Part shown: piece after piece, positions 19,022 through 27,692 of the stretch
Position numbering within the stretch: position 1 is the first letter of the stretch
Layout: each line of letters begins with the position of its first letter
Assembly: GCF_014836535.1 (NCBI RefSeq)
Contig: NZ_JACSQP010000002.1
Span: 372,001-436,000 of the forward strand
DNA: 64,000 bases
Origin: Microbacterium pullorum
GTDB taxonomy: Bacteria > Actinomycetota > Actinomycetes > Actinomycetales > Microbacteriaceae
Direction: 5' to 3'
Notes under the pieces: model-generated
What the model was told of the DNA's origin: nothing
Seen by the model: only the letters and a program-made list of their open reading frames with translations
Database searches by the model: none
Made by a program: the position numbers and the translations under genes

Positions 19022-22000
19022 TCAGGCCGACTGCGGCTCGCGGTCGGCGGGCGCCGGCAGCGGGAAGAACTGGTTGAGCACGTCCCCCACCCACGCGACC
19101 AGATCGGCGTCGGCCAGTGGCTCGCCACCGGCGGTGGGCATGGGGATGACCATGGCATCCCCTCCTGCCAGCAGCTTCCCCTTGGGGTACAGCCGCTGCA
19201 GCCGCACGCGCAGCGAATCGGGCAGGTGGGCCGGCGCGATGCGCAGGTTCGGTCCCATCGCGACGACGTCGCTGAGCCCGGACTGGGCGGCGCGACGCCG
19301 CAGGCGGGCGACGGCGAACAGTCCCGCAGTCTCGGGCGGCAGCTCGCCGTAGCGGTCGGTGAGCTCCTCGATGACGAGGTCGATCGCGTCGTCCTTGGCT
19401 GTGGCGGACGCCGCGGCGGAGAGCTTCTGGTAGGCCTCCAGCCGCAGCCGCTCGCTGTCGATGTACGACTCGGGGATGCGTGCCTGCACGGGCAGCTCGA
19501 GCCGGAGCTCGGTCGCTGTCTCCACGTCGTCGCCGCGGAAGGCGGACACCGCCTCGCCGATCATGCGCAGGTAAAGGTCGAACCCGACCCCGGCGATGTG
19601 ACCGGCCTGCTCGGCCCCCAGCAGATTGCCCGCGCCACGCAGCTCGAGGTCTTTCAGCGCCACCTGCATGCCCGAGCCCAGGTCGTTGTTGACCGCGATC
19701 GTCTCGAGCCGGTCGGCGGCGGTCTCGCTGAGCGGCTTCATGTCGTCATAGAGGAAGTAGGCGTACGCGCGCTCGCGCCCGCGCCCCACCCGCCCGCGCA
19801 GCTGGTGCAGCTGGCTGAGGCCGTACTTGTCGGCGCGGTCGATGATGATCGTGTTGGCGTTGGAGATGTCCAGGCCCGTCTCGATGATCGTCGTGCAGAC
19901 GAGCACATCGGCCCGCCGCTCCCAGAAGTCGTCGACGACCTGCTCGAGGGCGTGCTCGCCCATCTGGCCGTGGGCGACGGCGACGCGCGCCTCGGGCACG
20001 ATCTCCGCCAGGTGCGCGGCGACCCGCTGGATCGACGAGACCCGGTTGTGCACGTAGAAGACCTGGCCCTCGCGCAGCAGCTCGCGGCGGATGGCGGCGG
20101 CGATCTGCTTGTCGCTGCGGGCGCCGACGTAGGTGAGGATCGGATGCCGGTCCTCGGGCGGGGTCTGCAGCGTCGACATCTCCCGGATGCCGGTGACCGC
20201 CATCTCCAGCGTCCGCGGGATGGGGGTCGCGCTCATCGCCAAGAGGTCCACGTTGGTCTTGAGCTTCTTCAGCTGTTCCTTGTGCTCGACACCGAACCGC
20301 TGCTCCTCGTCGATGATCAGCAGACCGAGGTCTTTGAAGATGACCTTCTCGGTGAGGATGCGGTGCGTGCCGATGACCATGTCGACGGTGCCGTCCAGCA
20401 GGCCGGCGACGACCTCGCGCGCCTCCTTGTCGCTTTGGAAGCGCGAGAGGGCGCGCACCTTCACCGGGAAGCCGGCGAAGCGCTCCGTGAACGTCTCGAG
20501 GTGCTGCTTGACCAGCAGGGTCGTCGGCACGAGCATCGCGACCTGCTTGCCGTCCTGAATGGCTTTGAACGCCGCCCGCACGGCGACCTCGGTCTTGCCG
20601 AAGCCGACGTCTCCCGACAGCAGCCGGTCCATCGGGATCGGCTTCTCCATGTCGGCCTTGATCTCGTCGATCGTCTGCAGCTGGTCGGGGGTCTCCGCGA
20701 ACGGGAACGCCTCTTCCAGCTCCCGCTGCCACGGCGTGTCGGGACCGAACGCGTGACCCTTCGCCGCCATGCGCGCCGAGTAGAGCTTGACGAGATCGAC
20801 CGCGATCTCGCGCACGGCCTTGCGGGCCTTGCTCTTGGCCTGCGACCAGTCGCTGCCGCCCATCTTCGACAGTGCGGGGGCCTCACCGCCGACGTACTTC
20901 GACAGCAGGTCGAGCTGATCGGTGGGCACGTACAGCTTGTCGCCGGGATAGCCGCGCTTGGAGGGCGCGTACTCCAGCACGAGGTACTCGCGCTGCGTCT
21001 TCACGGCGTTGCGGCCCCCGCTGGAGACTTCGCGCTGCATCAGCTCCACGAAGCGGCCGATGCCGTGCGTGGCGTGCACGACGTAGTCGCCGGCCTTCAG
21101 CTGCAGCGGGTCCACGACGTTGCGCCGCCGCGAGGCGAGCTTCTTCACGACCCGGCCGTCGCTGCCGATCGTGCGGCCGTAGAACTCCGACTCGGTGAGC
21201 ACCGCGAGCTTCGCGTCGGGCATCTCGAACCCGCGCTCGAGCCGCGACACCACCGTGAGCGCCAGAGCGGGCTCGGGGATCGCGTGCACGTCGGCCACTT
21301 CGCGGGCGGCGAGGCCCCGTTCGGCGAGCACGTCGCGGGCGCGCTCGACGAGCCCGACGCCGGACGCGGCGACCACGACGCTCCAGCCGTCGGCGAGGAG
21401 CTCGCCGATGTGGGCCGTCGCACCGTCGACGTTGCCCTGGAACGCGGGCACCGAACGGGCGGCGACGCGCACCACCGTCGCCTCTTGCAGCGCCACGTCG
21501 ATGTCGACGAGGCCCTCCGCCGCGGCATCCGCTGCCCCCGAATCGAAGGCGCTGAGCTCCCACCACACGCCCCCGCGGTCACGGGTGACGTCCTGCAGCT
21601 GACGGAGGGTGAGGAAATCCCCGGCGCCCAGGTCGACGGGGCTGTCGGCGCCGGCGGTCGCAGCGCTCCAGGCGGCCTCGAGGAACTCGCGGTTGGTGTC
21701 GCCCAGGGTCATGGCGCGGGTGACGGCGCGCTCCGGGTCCACGAGGGCGGCGGCGGTGCCCTCGGGCAGGTAGTCCACGAGGGTGACGATCTCGTCGACG
21801 AGGGCGGGCAGGAGCGACTCCATGCCTTCGGCGGGAATGCCCTCGGCCATCTTCTCGAGCATGCCGGCCAGTCCCGGGAACTGACTGGTGAGGCCACGGG
21901 CACGCTCGCGCACGGCGTCGGTCAGCAGCAGTTCGCGGCCGGGGATGAGGGTGACCTCCCGCACCTCGCCGGGGAGCGAACGCTGGTCGGCGACGGAGAA

Positions 22001-22636
22001 CGCGCGGATCTCATCGACTTCGTCGCCGAAGAACTCCACGCGGTAGGGGTGATCGGCCACCGGAGGGAAGACGTCGAGGATGCCGCCGCGCACCGCGAAC
22101 TCGCCGCGACGGGAGACCATGTCGACGCGGTGGTAGGCGAGCTCCACCAGGCGCCGCAAGACGGCGTCGAGGTCGTGGCCGCGGGCGCCCTTGGCCAGGT
22201 GCACCGGCTCGACCTCGGCGAGGCCGCCCGCGATGGGCTGCACGGCGCTGCGCACCGAGGCGGTGACGATGAGGGGAACGGTGCCGTCCCACGCGGCGAC
22301 GGCGCGCAGCACGGCGAGGCGCTGGCCGACGGTCTCGGTGCTGGGGCTGAGGCGCTCGTGGGGCAGGGTCTCCCACGCCGGGAAGTGGTGCACGAGCGCA
22401 CCGGGCAGCAACTCGCCCAGCGCGGTGCCGAGCGACTCGGCGCGGCGCCCGGTCGGGGCGATCGCGAGCAGCGCAGGCGGTTTGCCCGCCTCGCGGCGAC
22501 GCTCCACCAGCGCCGCGAGAAGGGGGGCGCCGAGTCCTTCCACGATCGAGAAGTCGGTGTCGACCGATGCCGATTCCACCGCCTCCCGGAAGGAGTCTGC
22601 CTGCATCAGGGCGCGCACGATCCCGGGAACTGTCAC
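19022..22636 (-). CDS. mfd: Transcription-repair coupling factor Mfd
   Basis: A 1204-residue ATP-dependent DNA translocase that removes RNA polymerase stalled at lesions and recruits UvrA. Domain order: UvrB-like N-terminal homology region (residues about 1-450), the CarD/RID-type RNA polymerase interaction domain (KAGDYVVHATHGIGRFVEL near 515-540), then the RecG-like superfamily-2 motor. Walker A is GDVGFGKTEVAVRAAF, the Walker B is LLIIDEEQRFGV, followed by MSATPIPRTL, and DVLVCTTIIETGLDISNANT. A C-terminal TRCF domain follows. The length is typical. The gene sits in the conserved pth/mfd/mazG neighbourhood. Confidence 0.97.
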   Translation of the reverse strand: MTVPGIVRALMQADSFREAVESASVDTDFSIVEGLGAPLLAALVERRREAGKPPALLAIAPTGRRAESLGTALGELLPGALVHHFPAWETLPHERLSPSTETVGQRLAVLRAVAAWDGTVPLIVTASVRSAVQPIAGGLAEVEPVHLAKGARGHDLDAVLRRLVELAYHRVDMVSRRGEFAVRGGILDVFPPVADHPYRVEFFGDEVDEIRAFSVADQRSLPGEVREVTLIPGRELLLTDAVRERARGLTSQFPGLAGMLEKMAEGIPAEGMESLLPALVDEIVTLVDYLPEGTAAALVDPERAVTRAMTLGDTNREFLEAAWSAATAGADSPVDLGAGDFLTLRQLQDVTRDRGGVWWELSAFDSGAADAAAEGLVDIDVALQEATVVRVAARSVPAFQGNVDGATAHIGELLADGWSVVVAASGVGLVERARDVLAERGLAAREVADVHAIPEPALALTVVSRLERGFEMPDAKLAVLTESEFYGRTIGSDGRVVKKLASRRRNVVDPLQLKAGDYVVHATHGIGRFVELMQREVSSGGRNAVKTQREYLVLEYAPSKRGYPGDKLYVPTDQLDLLSKYVGGEAPALSKMGGSDWSQAKSKARKAVREIAVDLVKLYSARMAAKGHAFGPDTPWQRELEEAFPFAETPDQLQTIDEIKADMEKPIPMDRLLSGDVGFGKTEVAVRAAFKAIQDGKQVAMLVPTTLLVKQHLETFTERFAGFPVKVRALSRFQSDKEAREVVAGLLDGTVDMVIGTHRILTEKVIFKDLGLLIIDEEQRFGVEHKEQLKKLKTNVDLLAMSATPIPRTLEMAVTGIREMSTLQTPPEDRHPILTYVGARSDKQIAAAIRRELLREGQVFYVHNRVSSIQRVAAHLAEIVPEARVAVAHGQMGEHALEQVVDDFWERRADVLVCTTIIETGLDISNANTIIIDRADKYGLSQLHQLRGRVGRGRERAYAYFLYDDMKPLSETAADRLETIAVNNDLGSGMQVALKDLELRGAGNLLGAEQAGHIAGVGFDLYLRMIGEAVSAFRGDDVETATELRLELPVQARIPESYIDSERLRLEAYQKLSAAASATAKDDAIDLVIEELTDRYGELPPETAGLFAVARLRRRAAQSGLSDVVAMGPNLRIAPAHLPDSLRVRLQRLYPKGKLLAGGDAMVIPMPTAGGEPLADADLVAWVGDVLNQFFPLPAPADREPQSA

Positions 22637-22686
22637 GCTACGAGTCTACGTGCGGGCACCGACACGAGGCTCCCTAGGATGGTGCG

Positions 22687-23208
22687 GTGAGCGACCAGCA
22701 GCCCCCCGCACCCGCGCCGTTCCCCACCTCCCCGCAGACACCGCACGCCGCACCCCCGCCGTACGCTCCGCACGGCGCGATGTTCGCGGCCCCGTACCGC
22801 GGCCCCGTCCCGGCGCCGGTGCCGACCGGTCCCCCGCCGGTGCGCTCGGCCGCGCTCGGCATCGTCGCGCTCGTACTGGCGCTGGCGGCCACCGTGGTCG
22901 GCTCGTTCGTCGCGGCGATCGCCGCCGTGGAGATCGGCGAGGTGTCGGGAGCAGCGGTCACTGCCGGCACGTCGGCGGGTGGCATCCCGTGGGCGAGCCT
23001 GGCTCCGGTGCGCGGCGCGGTGCTGGTGGGCGAGGTCACCTTCTGGCTGGCGACCGTACTGGGCGTCTGGGCGCTGGCACAGGCGATCGTCGCCATCGTG
23101 CAGGGCCGGGGTCGCGGCGCCGCCATCGCGGCCGTCATCATCGCCGCGCTCGGTCCCGCCGTCTTCATCGTCACCGTACTGACGTCCCTCATCGCAGGCG
23201 CCGCCTGA
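22687..23208 (+). CDS. Proline-rich membrane protein (DUF4190-like)
   Basis: A 173-residue protein: an N-terminal cytoplasmic stretch of about 45 residues rich in Pro/Ala, a first membrane helix (SAALGIVALVLALAATVVGSFVAA), an outside segment, then two further helices (VTFWLATVLGVWALAQAIVAIV and GAAIAAVIIAALGPAVFIVTVL). The layout matches Pro-rich actinobacterial DUF4190-type proteins of unknown function. GTG at 22687 is the start. It is divergent from mfd (50 bp apart) and convergent with pth. Confidence 0.78.
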   Translation: MSDQQPPAPAPFPTSPQTPHAAPPPYAPHGAMFAAPYRGPVPAPVPTGPPPVRSAALGIVALVLALAATVVGSFVAAIAAVEIGEVSGAAVTAGTSAGGIPWASLAPVRGAVLVGEVTFWLATVLGVWALAQAIVAIVQGRGRGAAIAAVIIAALGPAVFIVTVLTSLIAGAA

Positions 23209-23225
23209 TCCCGAACGCCGGCGGG

Positions 23226-23257
23226 CACCCGCGGCGCCGAGTGAGCACTCGCGGGTG
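23226..23257. terminator. Bidirectional terminator between the DUF4190-like gene and pth
   Basis: Nested stems: outer CACCCGCG (23226-23233) pairs with CGCGGGTG (23250-23257), and inside it CGAGTG pairs with CACTCG; the two helices share bases so would alternate. It begins 18 bp past the plus-strand stop and 4 bp from the pth stop. Confidence 0.6.
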
Positions 23258-23260
23258 GGG

Positions 23261-23845
23261 TCAGGAGCGGGGGGCGTGGTGGCGCTGCTGCGCCGCGAGG
23301 AGACCCTCGTCGATGAGCTGCTCGACGGCGTCGGCGGCGTCGGCCACCAGGATCGGCAGGGTCTTTCGTTCGGTGGGCCCGAAGGGGTCGAGCACCCAGT
23401 CGGCGGCATCCTGACGCCCGGGCGGCCGGCCGATGCCGACCCGCACGCGCGGGAAGTCCGGCGTGCCGAGGGCCTTGGCGACGTCGCGGACGCCGTTGTG
23501 CCCGCCGTGACCGCCACCGACCTTCAGCTTGATGGTGTCGAACGGGATGTCCAGCTCATCGTGCACGACGATGACCCGATCGGCCGGTACACCGTAGAAC
23601 GACGCGAGCGCGGCGACCGGCCCGCCCGAGACGTTCATGAAGCTGTTGGGCTTGGCGAGGATGAGCTTGTCCGTTCCTGGGCGCAGCCATGTCTCGGCCG
23701 CGCGGGCGTTGGCTTTGTGCGAGCGGAACGTCTCTGAGCGGCGGGATGCCAGTTCGTCCACGACCAGCTGGCCGATGTTGTGGCGGGTCATCTCGTAGCG
23801 CGGACCCGGATTGCCGAGCCCGACCACCAACCAGCTCTGTGCCAT
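23261..23845 (-). CDS. pth: Peptidyl-tRNA hydrolase
   Basis: A 194-residue hydrolase releasing tRNA from peptidyl-tRNAs that drop off ribosomes. Diagnostic motifs: [27 protein letters not shown] with the catalytic His, [29 protein letters not shown] and [13 protein letters not shown]. The ATG at 23845 is preferred because AGGATGGAAG lies in front of it; an ATG 9 nt upstream has no room for a binding site. It follows rplY with a strong hairpin in between, the conserved rplY-pth pair. Confidence 0.97.
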   Translation of the reverse strand: MAQSWLVVGLGNPGPRYEMTRHNIGQLVVDELASRRSETFRSHKANARAAETWLRPGTDKLILAKPNSFMNVSGGPVAALASFYGVPADRVIVVHDELDIPFDTIKLKVGGGHGGHNGVRDVAKALGTPDFPRVRVGIGRPPGRQDAADWVLDPFGPTERKTLPILVADAADAVEQLIDEGLLAAQQRHHAPRS

Positions 23846-23876
23846 GTCTTCCATCCTGCCTGAGCGCTGCGGACAG

Positions 23877-23913
23877 ACGACGAGGGGGCGCGGATTCCGC
23901 GCCCCCTCGTCGT
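23877..23913 (-). terminator. Strong hairpin between rplY and pth
   Basis: A 17-bp perfect GC-rich stem (23877-23893 with 23897-23913) and a 3-nt loop (ATT). It starts 10 bp past the rplY stop in the direction of transcription, so it should terminate rplY or strongly attenuate read-through into pth. Confidence 0.8.
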
Positions 23914-23923
23914 GCAGAGAGTC

Positions 23924-24547
23924 TTACTCGGCCTGTGCCTCGGCCTGCTCCTCGGCGACGGCCTCGTCGGCCGCCTCGATCTCCTCGCTGGCGGCGAGGG
24001 TGGAGGCCGGCACCGAGACGGCGACGATCAGCGTCTCGGGGGCGGCGACGAGCACGGAGCCCTTCGGGAGCTTCAGGTCGGCGGCGGTGATGTGCGCGCC
24101 TTCCTCGAGGCCCTCGACGTCGACCTCGATGCCCTGCGGGATGTGGGTCGCTTCGACCTGCAGCAGGATGCTGACGGCGTCAAGGTTCGCGATGGTGCCG
24201 GGGAAGGGCTCGCCGACGACCGTGATCGGCACGTCGACCTCGATCTTCTCGCCCTTCTTCACCACGAGCAGGTCGATGTGCTCGATGATCTGGGTCACCG
24301 GGTCGCGCTGGACGTCCTTGACCAGGGTCAGCTGGTGCGTGCCCTCGACGTCGAGCTTGAGCACTGCGTTGGCGCGACGGATGAGCAGCGACATCTGGTG
24401 CCCGGGCAGTGCGACGTGCATGGGCTCGGTGCCGTGGCCGTAGATCACGGCGGGGATCTGGCCGGATGCGCGCAGGCGACGGGCGAAGCCCTTGCCGAAG
24501 TTCTCGCGCTTGGTGGCAACGACCTTGGTGTCGGTCTCAGTCGACAT
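23924..24547 (-). CDS. rplY: 50S ribosomal protein L25/general stress protein Ctc
   Basis: A 207-residue L25/Ctc-type protein that binds 5S rRNA. The N-terminal L25 domain reads TKVVATKRENFGKGFARRLRASGQIPAVIYG, then the long TL5-type C-terminal domain with HIDLLVVKKGEKIEVDVPITVVGEPFPG and IPQGIEVDVEGLEEG. A Glu/Ala-rich tail ends the protein, as usual in Actinobacteria. The ATG at 24547 has AAGGAG 8 nt upstream. Two mutually exclusive hairpins in the leader (24564-24587) could control access to this site. Confidence 0.96.
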   Translation of the reverse strand: MSTETDTKVVATKRENFGKGFARRLRASGQIPAVIYGHGTEPMHVALPGHQMSLLIRRANAVLKLDVEGTHQLTLVKDVQRDPVTQIIEHIDLLVVKKGEKIEVDVPITVVGEPFPGTIANLDAVSILLQVEATHIPQGIEVDVEGLEEGAHITAADLKLPKGSVLVAAPETLIVAVSVPASTLAASEEIEAADEAVAEEQAEAQAE

Positions 24548-24563
24548 GGTGATTTCTCCTTGC

Positions 24564-24587
24564 GGGCTGTTTCAGCCCAGATCTGGG
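24564..24587 (-). promoter_or_regulatory. Alternative hairpins in the rplY leader
   Basis: On the message, palindrome CCCAGATCTGGG (24576-24587) is followed by a 6-bp stem GGGCTG-AAA-CAGCCC (24564-24578). They share the GGG at 24576-24578 so only one can form. The second ends 3 nt before the AAGGAG ribosome site (24556-24561). This may be a translational control element of the ribosomal protein gene, possibly autogenous; that is inference. Confidence 0.35.
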
Positions 24588-24760
24588 TCTGTGGTTCGAC
24601 TCGAACGCATGCGCGTGAGGAAAGCCGCAAGGCCTGCTTCACCGCGTCGATCACGGAGGCTCGCGCGCACTGCGCGGCATCCCTCGCCGAAGTTCGGTGA
24701 TGAGTCTACCAGCGGCGCCGGTACGATGATCACTCACCCCCACGCCCGACGGAGGACCAC

Positions 24761-24883
24761 ATGGAATACGGCTTCATCTCGCACGCACTGCTGTGGCTCG
24801 TCGGGCTGATGACGGTCGGCACGACCCTCGCCGCCGTGGGCGCGCTCTTCGCGATGGGGCGCCAGGCCTACCGCAAGGGCTGA
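24761..24883 (+). CDS. Small single-helix membrane protein (40 aa)
   Basis: A 40-residue reading frame, starting MEYGFISHALLWLVGLMTV and ending MGRQAYRKG. A GGAGGA ribosome site lies 5 nt upstream of the ATG, which is strong evidence of translation. One membrane helix spans most of the peptide and the tail is basic. Length and shape resemble small conserved actinobacterial membrane proteins of unknown function. Its last 16 bases overlap the 3' end of gntK on the other strand, so the messages are antisense at their ends. Confidence 0.7.
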   Translation: MEYGFISHALLWLVGLMTVGTTLAAVGALFAMGRQAYRKG

Positions 24884-25383
24884 CCCAGACGCTCCGCCAC
24901 CTGGGCCACGAGCTCCTCGACCGGCATCGCGACGTCAACGACCACACCCACCTCGTCGTCGCCGAGCGGCTCGAGGGTGGCCAGCTGCGACTGCAGCAGC
25001 GCCGGTGGCATGAAATGCCCCGTGCGCTCTCGCGCGCGCTCGGCCAGCAGCACCGGCGATCCGCTCAGGTGCACGAACCGCACTCCGGGCTCGACTGCGC
25101 GGATGCGGTCGCGGTAGACGCGGCGCAGCGCGCTGCACGCGATCACGAGACCGGTGCGCTCTGCGGCGCGCAGCCGCGCCCCCACGGTGTCGAGCCACGG
25201 CCGACGATCGGCGTCATCGAGCGGGATGCCGGCGGTCATCTTCGCGCGATTGGCGGCCGGATGCAGGTCGTCGGCGTCGACGAACGGGACGGCGAGGGCG
25301 CTCGCGAGCGCCGTGCCCACGGTGGTCTTGCCCACGGCCGACACCCCCATCACACAGACCAGGGTCGCTCTTGTCATGACCAT
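24868..25383 (-). CDS. gntK: Gluconokinase
   Basis: A 171-residue P-loop kinase phosphorylating gluconate to 6-phosphogluconate. The Walker A is VMGVSAVGKTTVGTALA, followed by VDADDLHPAANRAKMTAGIPLDD, the sugar/ATP lid region with ACSALRRVYRDRIR, and the GHFMPPALLQSQLATLEPL segment that is diagnostic for GntK. ATG at 25383 gives MVMTRATL; a second ATG at 25377 is equally possible. It diverges from gnd, whose enzyme uses the product, so the pair forms a gluconate shunt into the pentose phosphate pathway. Confidence 0.93.
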   Translation of the reverse strand: MVMTRATLVCVMGVSAVGKTTVGTALASALAVPFVDADDLHPAANRAKMTAGIPLDDADRRPWLDTVGARLRAAERTGLVIACSALRRVYRDRIRAVEPGVRFVHLSGSPVLLAERARERTGHFMPPALLQSQLATLEPLGDDEVGVVVDVAMPVEELVAQVAERLGQPLR

Positions 25384-25599
25384 TGGGGGGCCGTTCCCTC
25401 GTTGAATCGGACGCGCGGCGCACGGCTGTGCCGCACAGGTGGATGCCAGCCTCGCCGACATCCCGCGCAACTCCCAAATCCACCCGCCGCGCCGTCCCAC
25501 TACTCTGGGAGTGATGCGGTGATCGGCGCACTCGCGCTCCGGCAGTGGTCGCGGTCGGTCCGGTCAGCGCAGTCATCCACCTCGTAGCAAGGAGAAGGC

Positions 25600-27192
25600 G
25601 TGTCTTCGAACGCCCCCGCCGGTTCGGCGAACGACATCTCGACCGACCAGGAACAGGGTCCGGCCTCGGCCGACGTACACGAAGGCGCGCCCGGCGCCGA
25701 GGATGTGGCCCGCCCGTCGGCCACGCCGACCGGCCCCGATGCCGCCCGCGAACCGATCGCCAACATCGGCGTCGTCGGCCTCGCCGTGATGGGCTCGAAC
25801 CTCGCCCGCAACCTCGCCTCGCGCGAGGGCAACACCGTCGCGGTCTACAACCGGTCGCGGTCCAAGACCGACGAGCTCATCGCCGCGCACCCCGAGGCCG
25901 GATTCGTGCCCGCGTTCTCGTACGACGAGTTCGCCGCGTCGCTGCAGCGCCCGCGGACCGCCATCATCATGGTCAAGGCCGGTGGCCCCACCGACGCCGT
26001 CATCGACGCCCTCACCGCGGTGTTCGAGCCGGGCGACATCATCGTCGACGGCGGCAACGCGCTGTTCACCGACACCATCCGTCGCGAGAAGGCGGTGCGC
26101 GAGACCGGCGTCAACTTCGTCGGCGCCGGCATCTCCGGCGGCGAGGAGGGCGCCCTCACGGGCCCCTCGATCATGCCCGGCGGATCCGATGAGTCGTGGG
26201 TGACCCTCGGCCCGATCCTGCGCTCCATCGCCGCGGTCGCCGAGGGCGAGCCGTGCGTGACCCACGTCGGCCACGACGGCGCCGGCCACTTCGTGAAGAT
26301 GGTGCACAACGGCATCGAGTACGCCGACATGCAGCTCATCGCCGAGGCCTACGACCTCATCCGCCGCGGCACCGGGAAGAGCCCCGCCGAGATCGCCGAC
26401 GTCTTCGCCGAGTGGAACCGCGGCGAGCTGGAGTCGTACCTGATCGAGATCACCGCCGAGGTGCTGCGTCAGGTGGATGCCGCCACCGACCGGCCGCTCG
26501 TGGACGTCATCCTCGACCAGGCCGGTGCCAAGGGCACGGGAGCGTGGACGGTGCAGACGGCGCTGAACCTCGGCACCCCGGTGTCGGGCATCGCCGAGGC
26601 CGTGTTCGCGCGGTCCCTGTCGAGCCACCCCGAGCAGCGTGCCGTGTCGCACGACCTGCCGGGCGCCACCGAGGAGCTGAGCGTCGAGGAAGCCGACGCG
26701 TTCATCGAGGACGTGCGGTTGGCCCTGTACGCCTCGAAGATCGTCGCCTACAGCCAGGGCTTCGACGAGATCCGCGCCGGCGCCGCCGAGTACGACTGGG
26801 CGATCGACCTCGGTGCGATCGCGAAGATCTGGCGCGGCGGCTGCATCATCCGCGCACAGTTCCTCAACCGCATCTCCGACGCGTACGTCGCGACTCCGGA
26901 TCTGCCTGTGCTGCTGACGGCGCCGTACTTCGTCGACGCGCTCGGCCGCGCCCAGGGCGCCTGGCGCAGCATCGTCGCGGCCGCCGCGACGGCCGGCATC
27001 CCCGCCCCCGCCTTCTCGTCGTCGCTGGCGTACTACGACGGCCTGCGCGCCGAGCGTCTGCCCGCCGCCCTCATCCAGGGACAGCGCGACTTCTTCGGCG
27101 CCCACACCTACAAGCGCGTCGACAAGCCGGGCACCTTCCACACGCTGTGGTCGGGCGACCGCACCGAGATCGAGGCCGAGGACACCCACTGA
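25600..27192 (+). CDS. gnd: 6-phosphogluconate dehydrogenase (decarboxylating), NADP+
   Basis: A 530-residue enzyme of the oxidative pentose phosphate pathway, producing ribulose-5-phosphate, CO2 and NADPH. The nucleotide motif is IGVVGLAVMGSNLARNLA; further motifs are VDGGNALFTDTIRREK, GISGGEEGALTGPSIMPGG, HNGIEYADMQLIAEAYDL and the C-terminal GIPAPAFSSSLAYYD. An unusual 52-residue acidic, disordered extension precedes the Rossmann motif. GTG at 25600 is supported by AAGGAG 6 nt upstream, so the extension is probably real; a GTG at codon 36 lacks a ribosome site. It diverges from gntK. Confidence 0.96.
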   Translation: MSSNAPAGSANDISTDQEQGPASADVHEGAPGAEDVARPSATPTGPDAAREPIANIGVVGLAVMGSNLARNLASREGNTVAVYNRSRSKTDELIAAHPEAGFVPAFSYDEFAASLQRPRTAIIMVKAGGPTDAVIDALTAVFEPGDIIVDGGNALFTDTIRREKAVRETGVNFVGAGISGGEEGALTGPSIMPGGSDESWVTLGPILRSIAAVAEGEPCVTHVGHDGAGHFVKMVHNGIEYADMQLIAEAYDLIRRGTGKSPAEIADVFAEWNRGELESYLIEITAEVLRQVDAATDRPLVDVILDQAGAKGTGAWTVQTALNLGTPVSGIAEAVFARSLSSHPEQRAVSHDLPGATEELSVEEADAFIEDVRLALYASKIVAYSQGFDEIRAGAAEYDWAIDLGAIAKIWRGGCIIRAQFLNRISDAYVATPDLPVLLTAPYFVDALGRAQGAWRSIVAAAATAGIPAPAFSSSLAYYDGLRAERLPAALIQGQRDFFGAHTYKRVDKPGTFHTLWSGDRTEIEAEDTH

Positions 27193-27647
27193 CGCACGCG
27201 AGGCTGCCGATCCGAGGCCGCCCCGGGCGCTGGGCGCTCGCGGCGGCCTCGGTCGTCTACCTGGTGTGGCTGGCGTCGCTGACGATCGGGCCGCCGCCCG
27301 AGGGCGCCGGCGGGGCGCTGCGCGACCTCGCGTCGTGGTTCGACGGGTGGGCGGCGACGGCCTGGCTGACCTACCCCGTGCTGGAGTTCGCCGCCAACGT
27401 CGCGCTGTTCGTGCCGCTCGGGGTGCTGTGGGTGCTGTGGGCGGGCACCCGTCGGTGGTGGTTCGCCGCAGCTGCCGGGCTGATCCTCAGCGTCGCGATC
27501 GAGCTCACGCAGGCGCTCGCGCTGCCCGACCGCTACCCCGACGTGCGCGATCTGATCGCCAACACCCTCGGCAGCGCGCTCGGTGCGGTGGCCGTCGCCG
27601 CGGTCGCGGTGGCCACCCGCCGTCGGCGGCTCACAGCCGGCACATAG
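27189..27647 (+). CDS. VanZ family membrane protein (start codon uncertain)
   Basis: About 150 residues of a VanZ-like integral membrane protein: helix WALAAASVVYLVWLASLTIGP, then EFAANVALFVPLGVLWVLW, a polar loop with RRWWFAAAAGLILSVAIELTQALALPDRYPDVRDLIANTLGSALGA split over two helices, and a basic tail. The N...E...TQ..D..D.I.NT pattern is the VanZ signature. No ATG, GTG or TTG occurs in frame between the gnd stop and the first helix. CTG at 27189 overlapping that stop (CTGA) is my tentative start; a GTG at 27147 inside gnd is the canonical alternative. Function is uncertain; VanZ domains are linked to glycopeptide response only in some proteins. Confidence 0.75.
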   Translation: MTHARLPIRGRPGRWALAAASVVYLVWLASLTIGPPPEGAGGALRDLASWFDGWAATAWLTYPVLEFAANVALFVPLGVLWVLWAGTRRWWFAAAAGLILSVAIELTQALALPDRYPDVRDLIANTLGSALGAVAVAAVAVATRRRRLTAGT

Positions 27648-27692
27648 ATCCCTCCATAGGAATCTCCGACCCCGCGCGTCACAATGGGGGTC

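Noticed and set aside
19016..22690. A 1224-residue plus-strand frame opposite mfd
   Set aside because: It mirrors the mfd gene exactly, with no motifs and no ribosome site.
27189..27647. Vancomycin resistance gene vanZ
   Set aside because: The VanZ domain is common in Actinobacteria outside resistance clusters, and no vanHAX genes are present.
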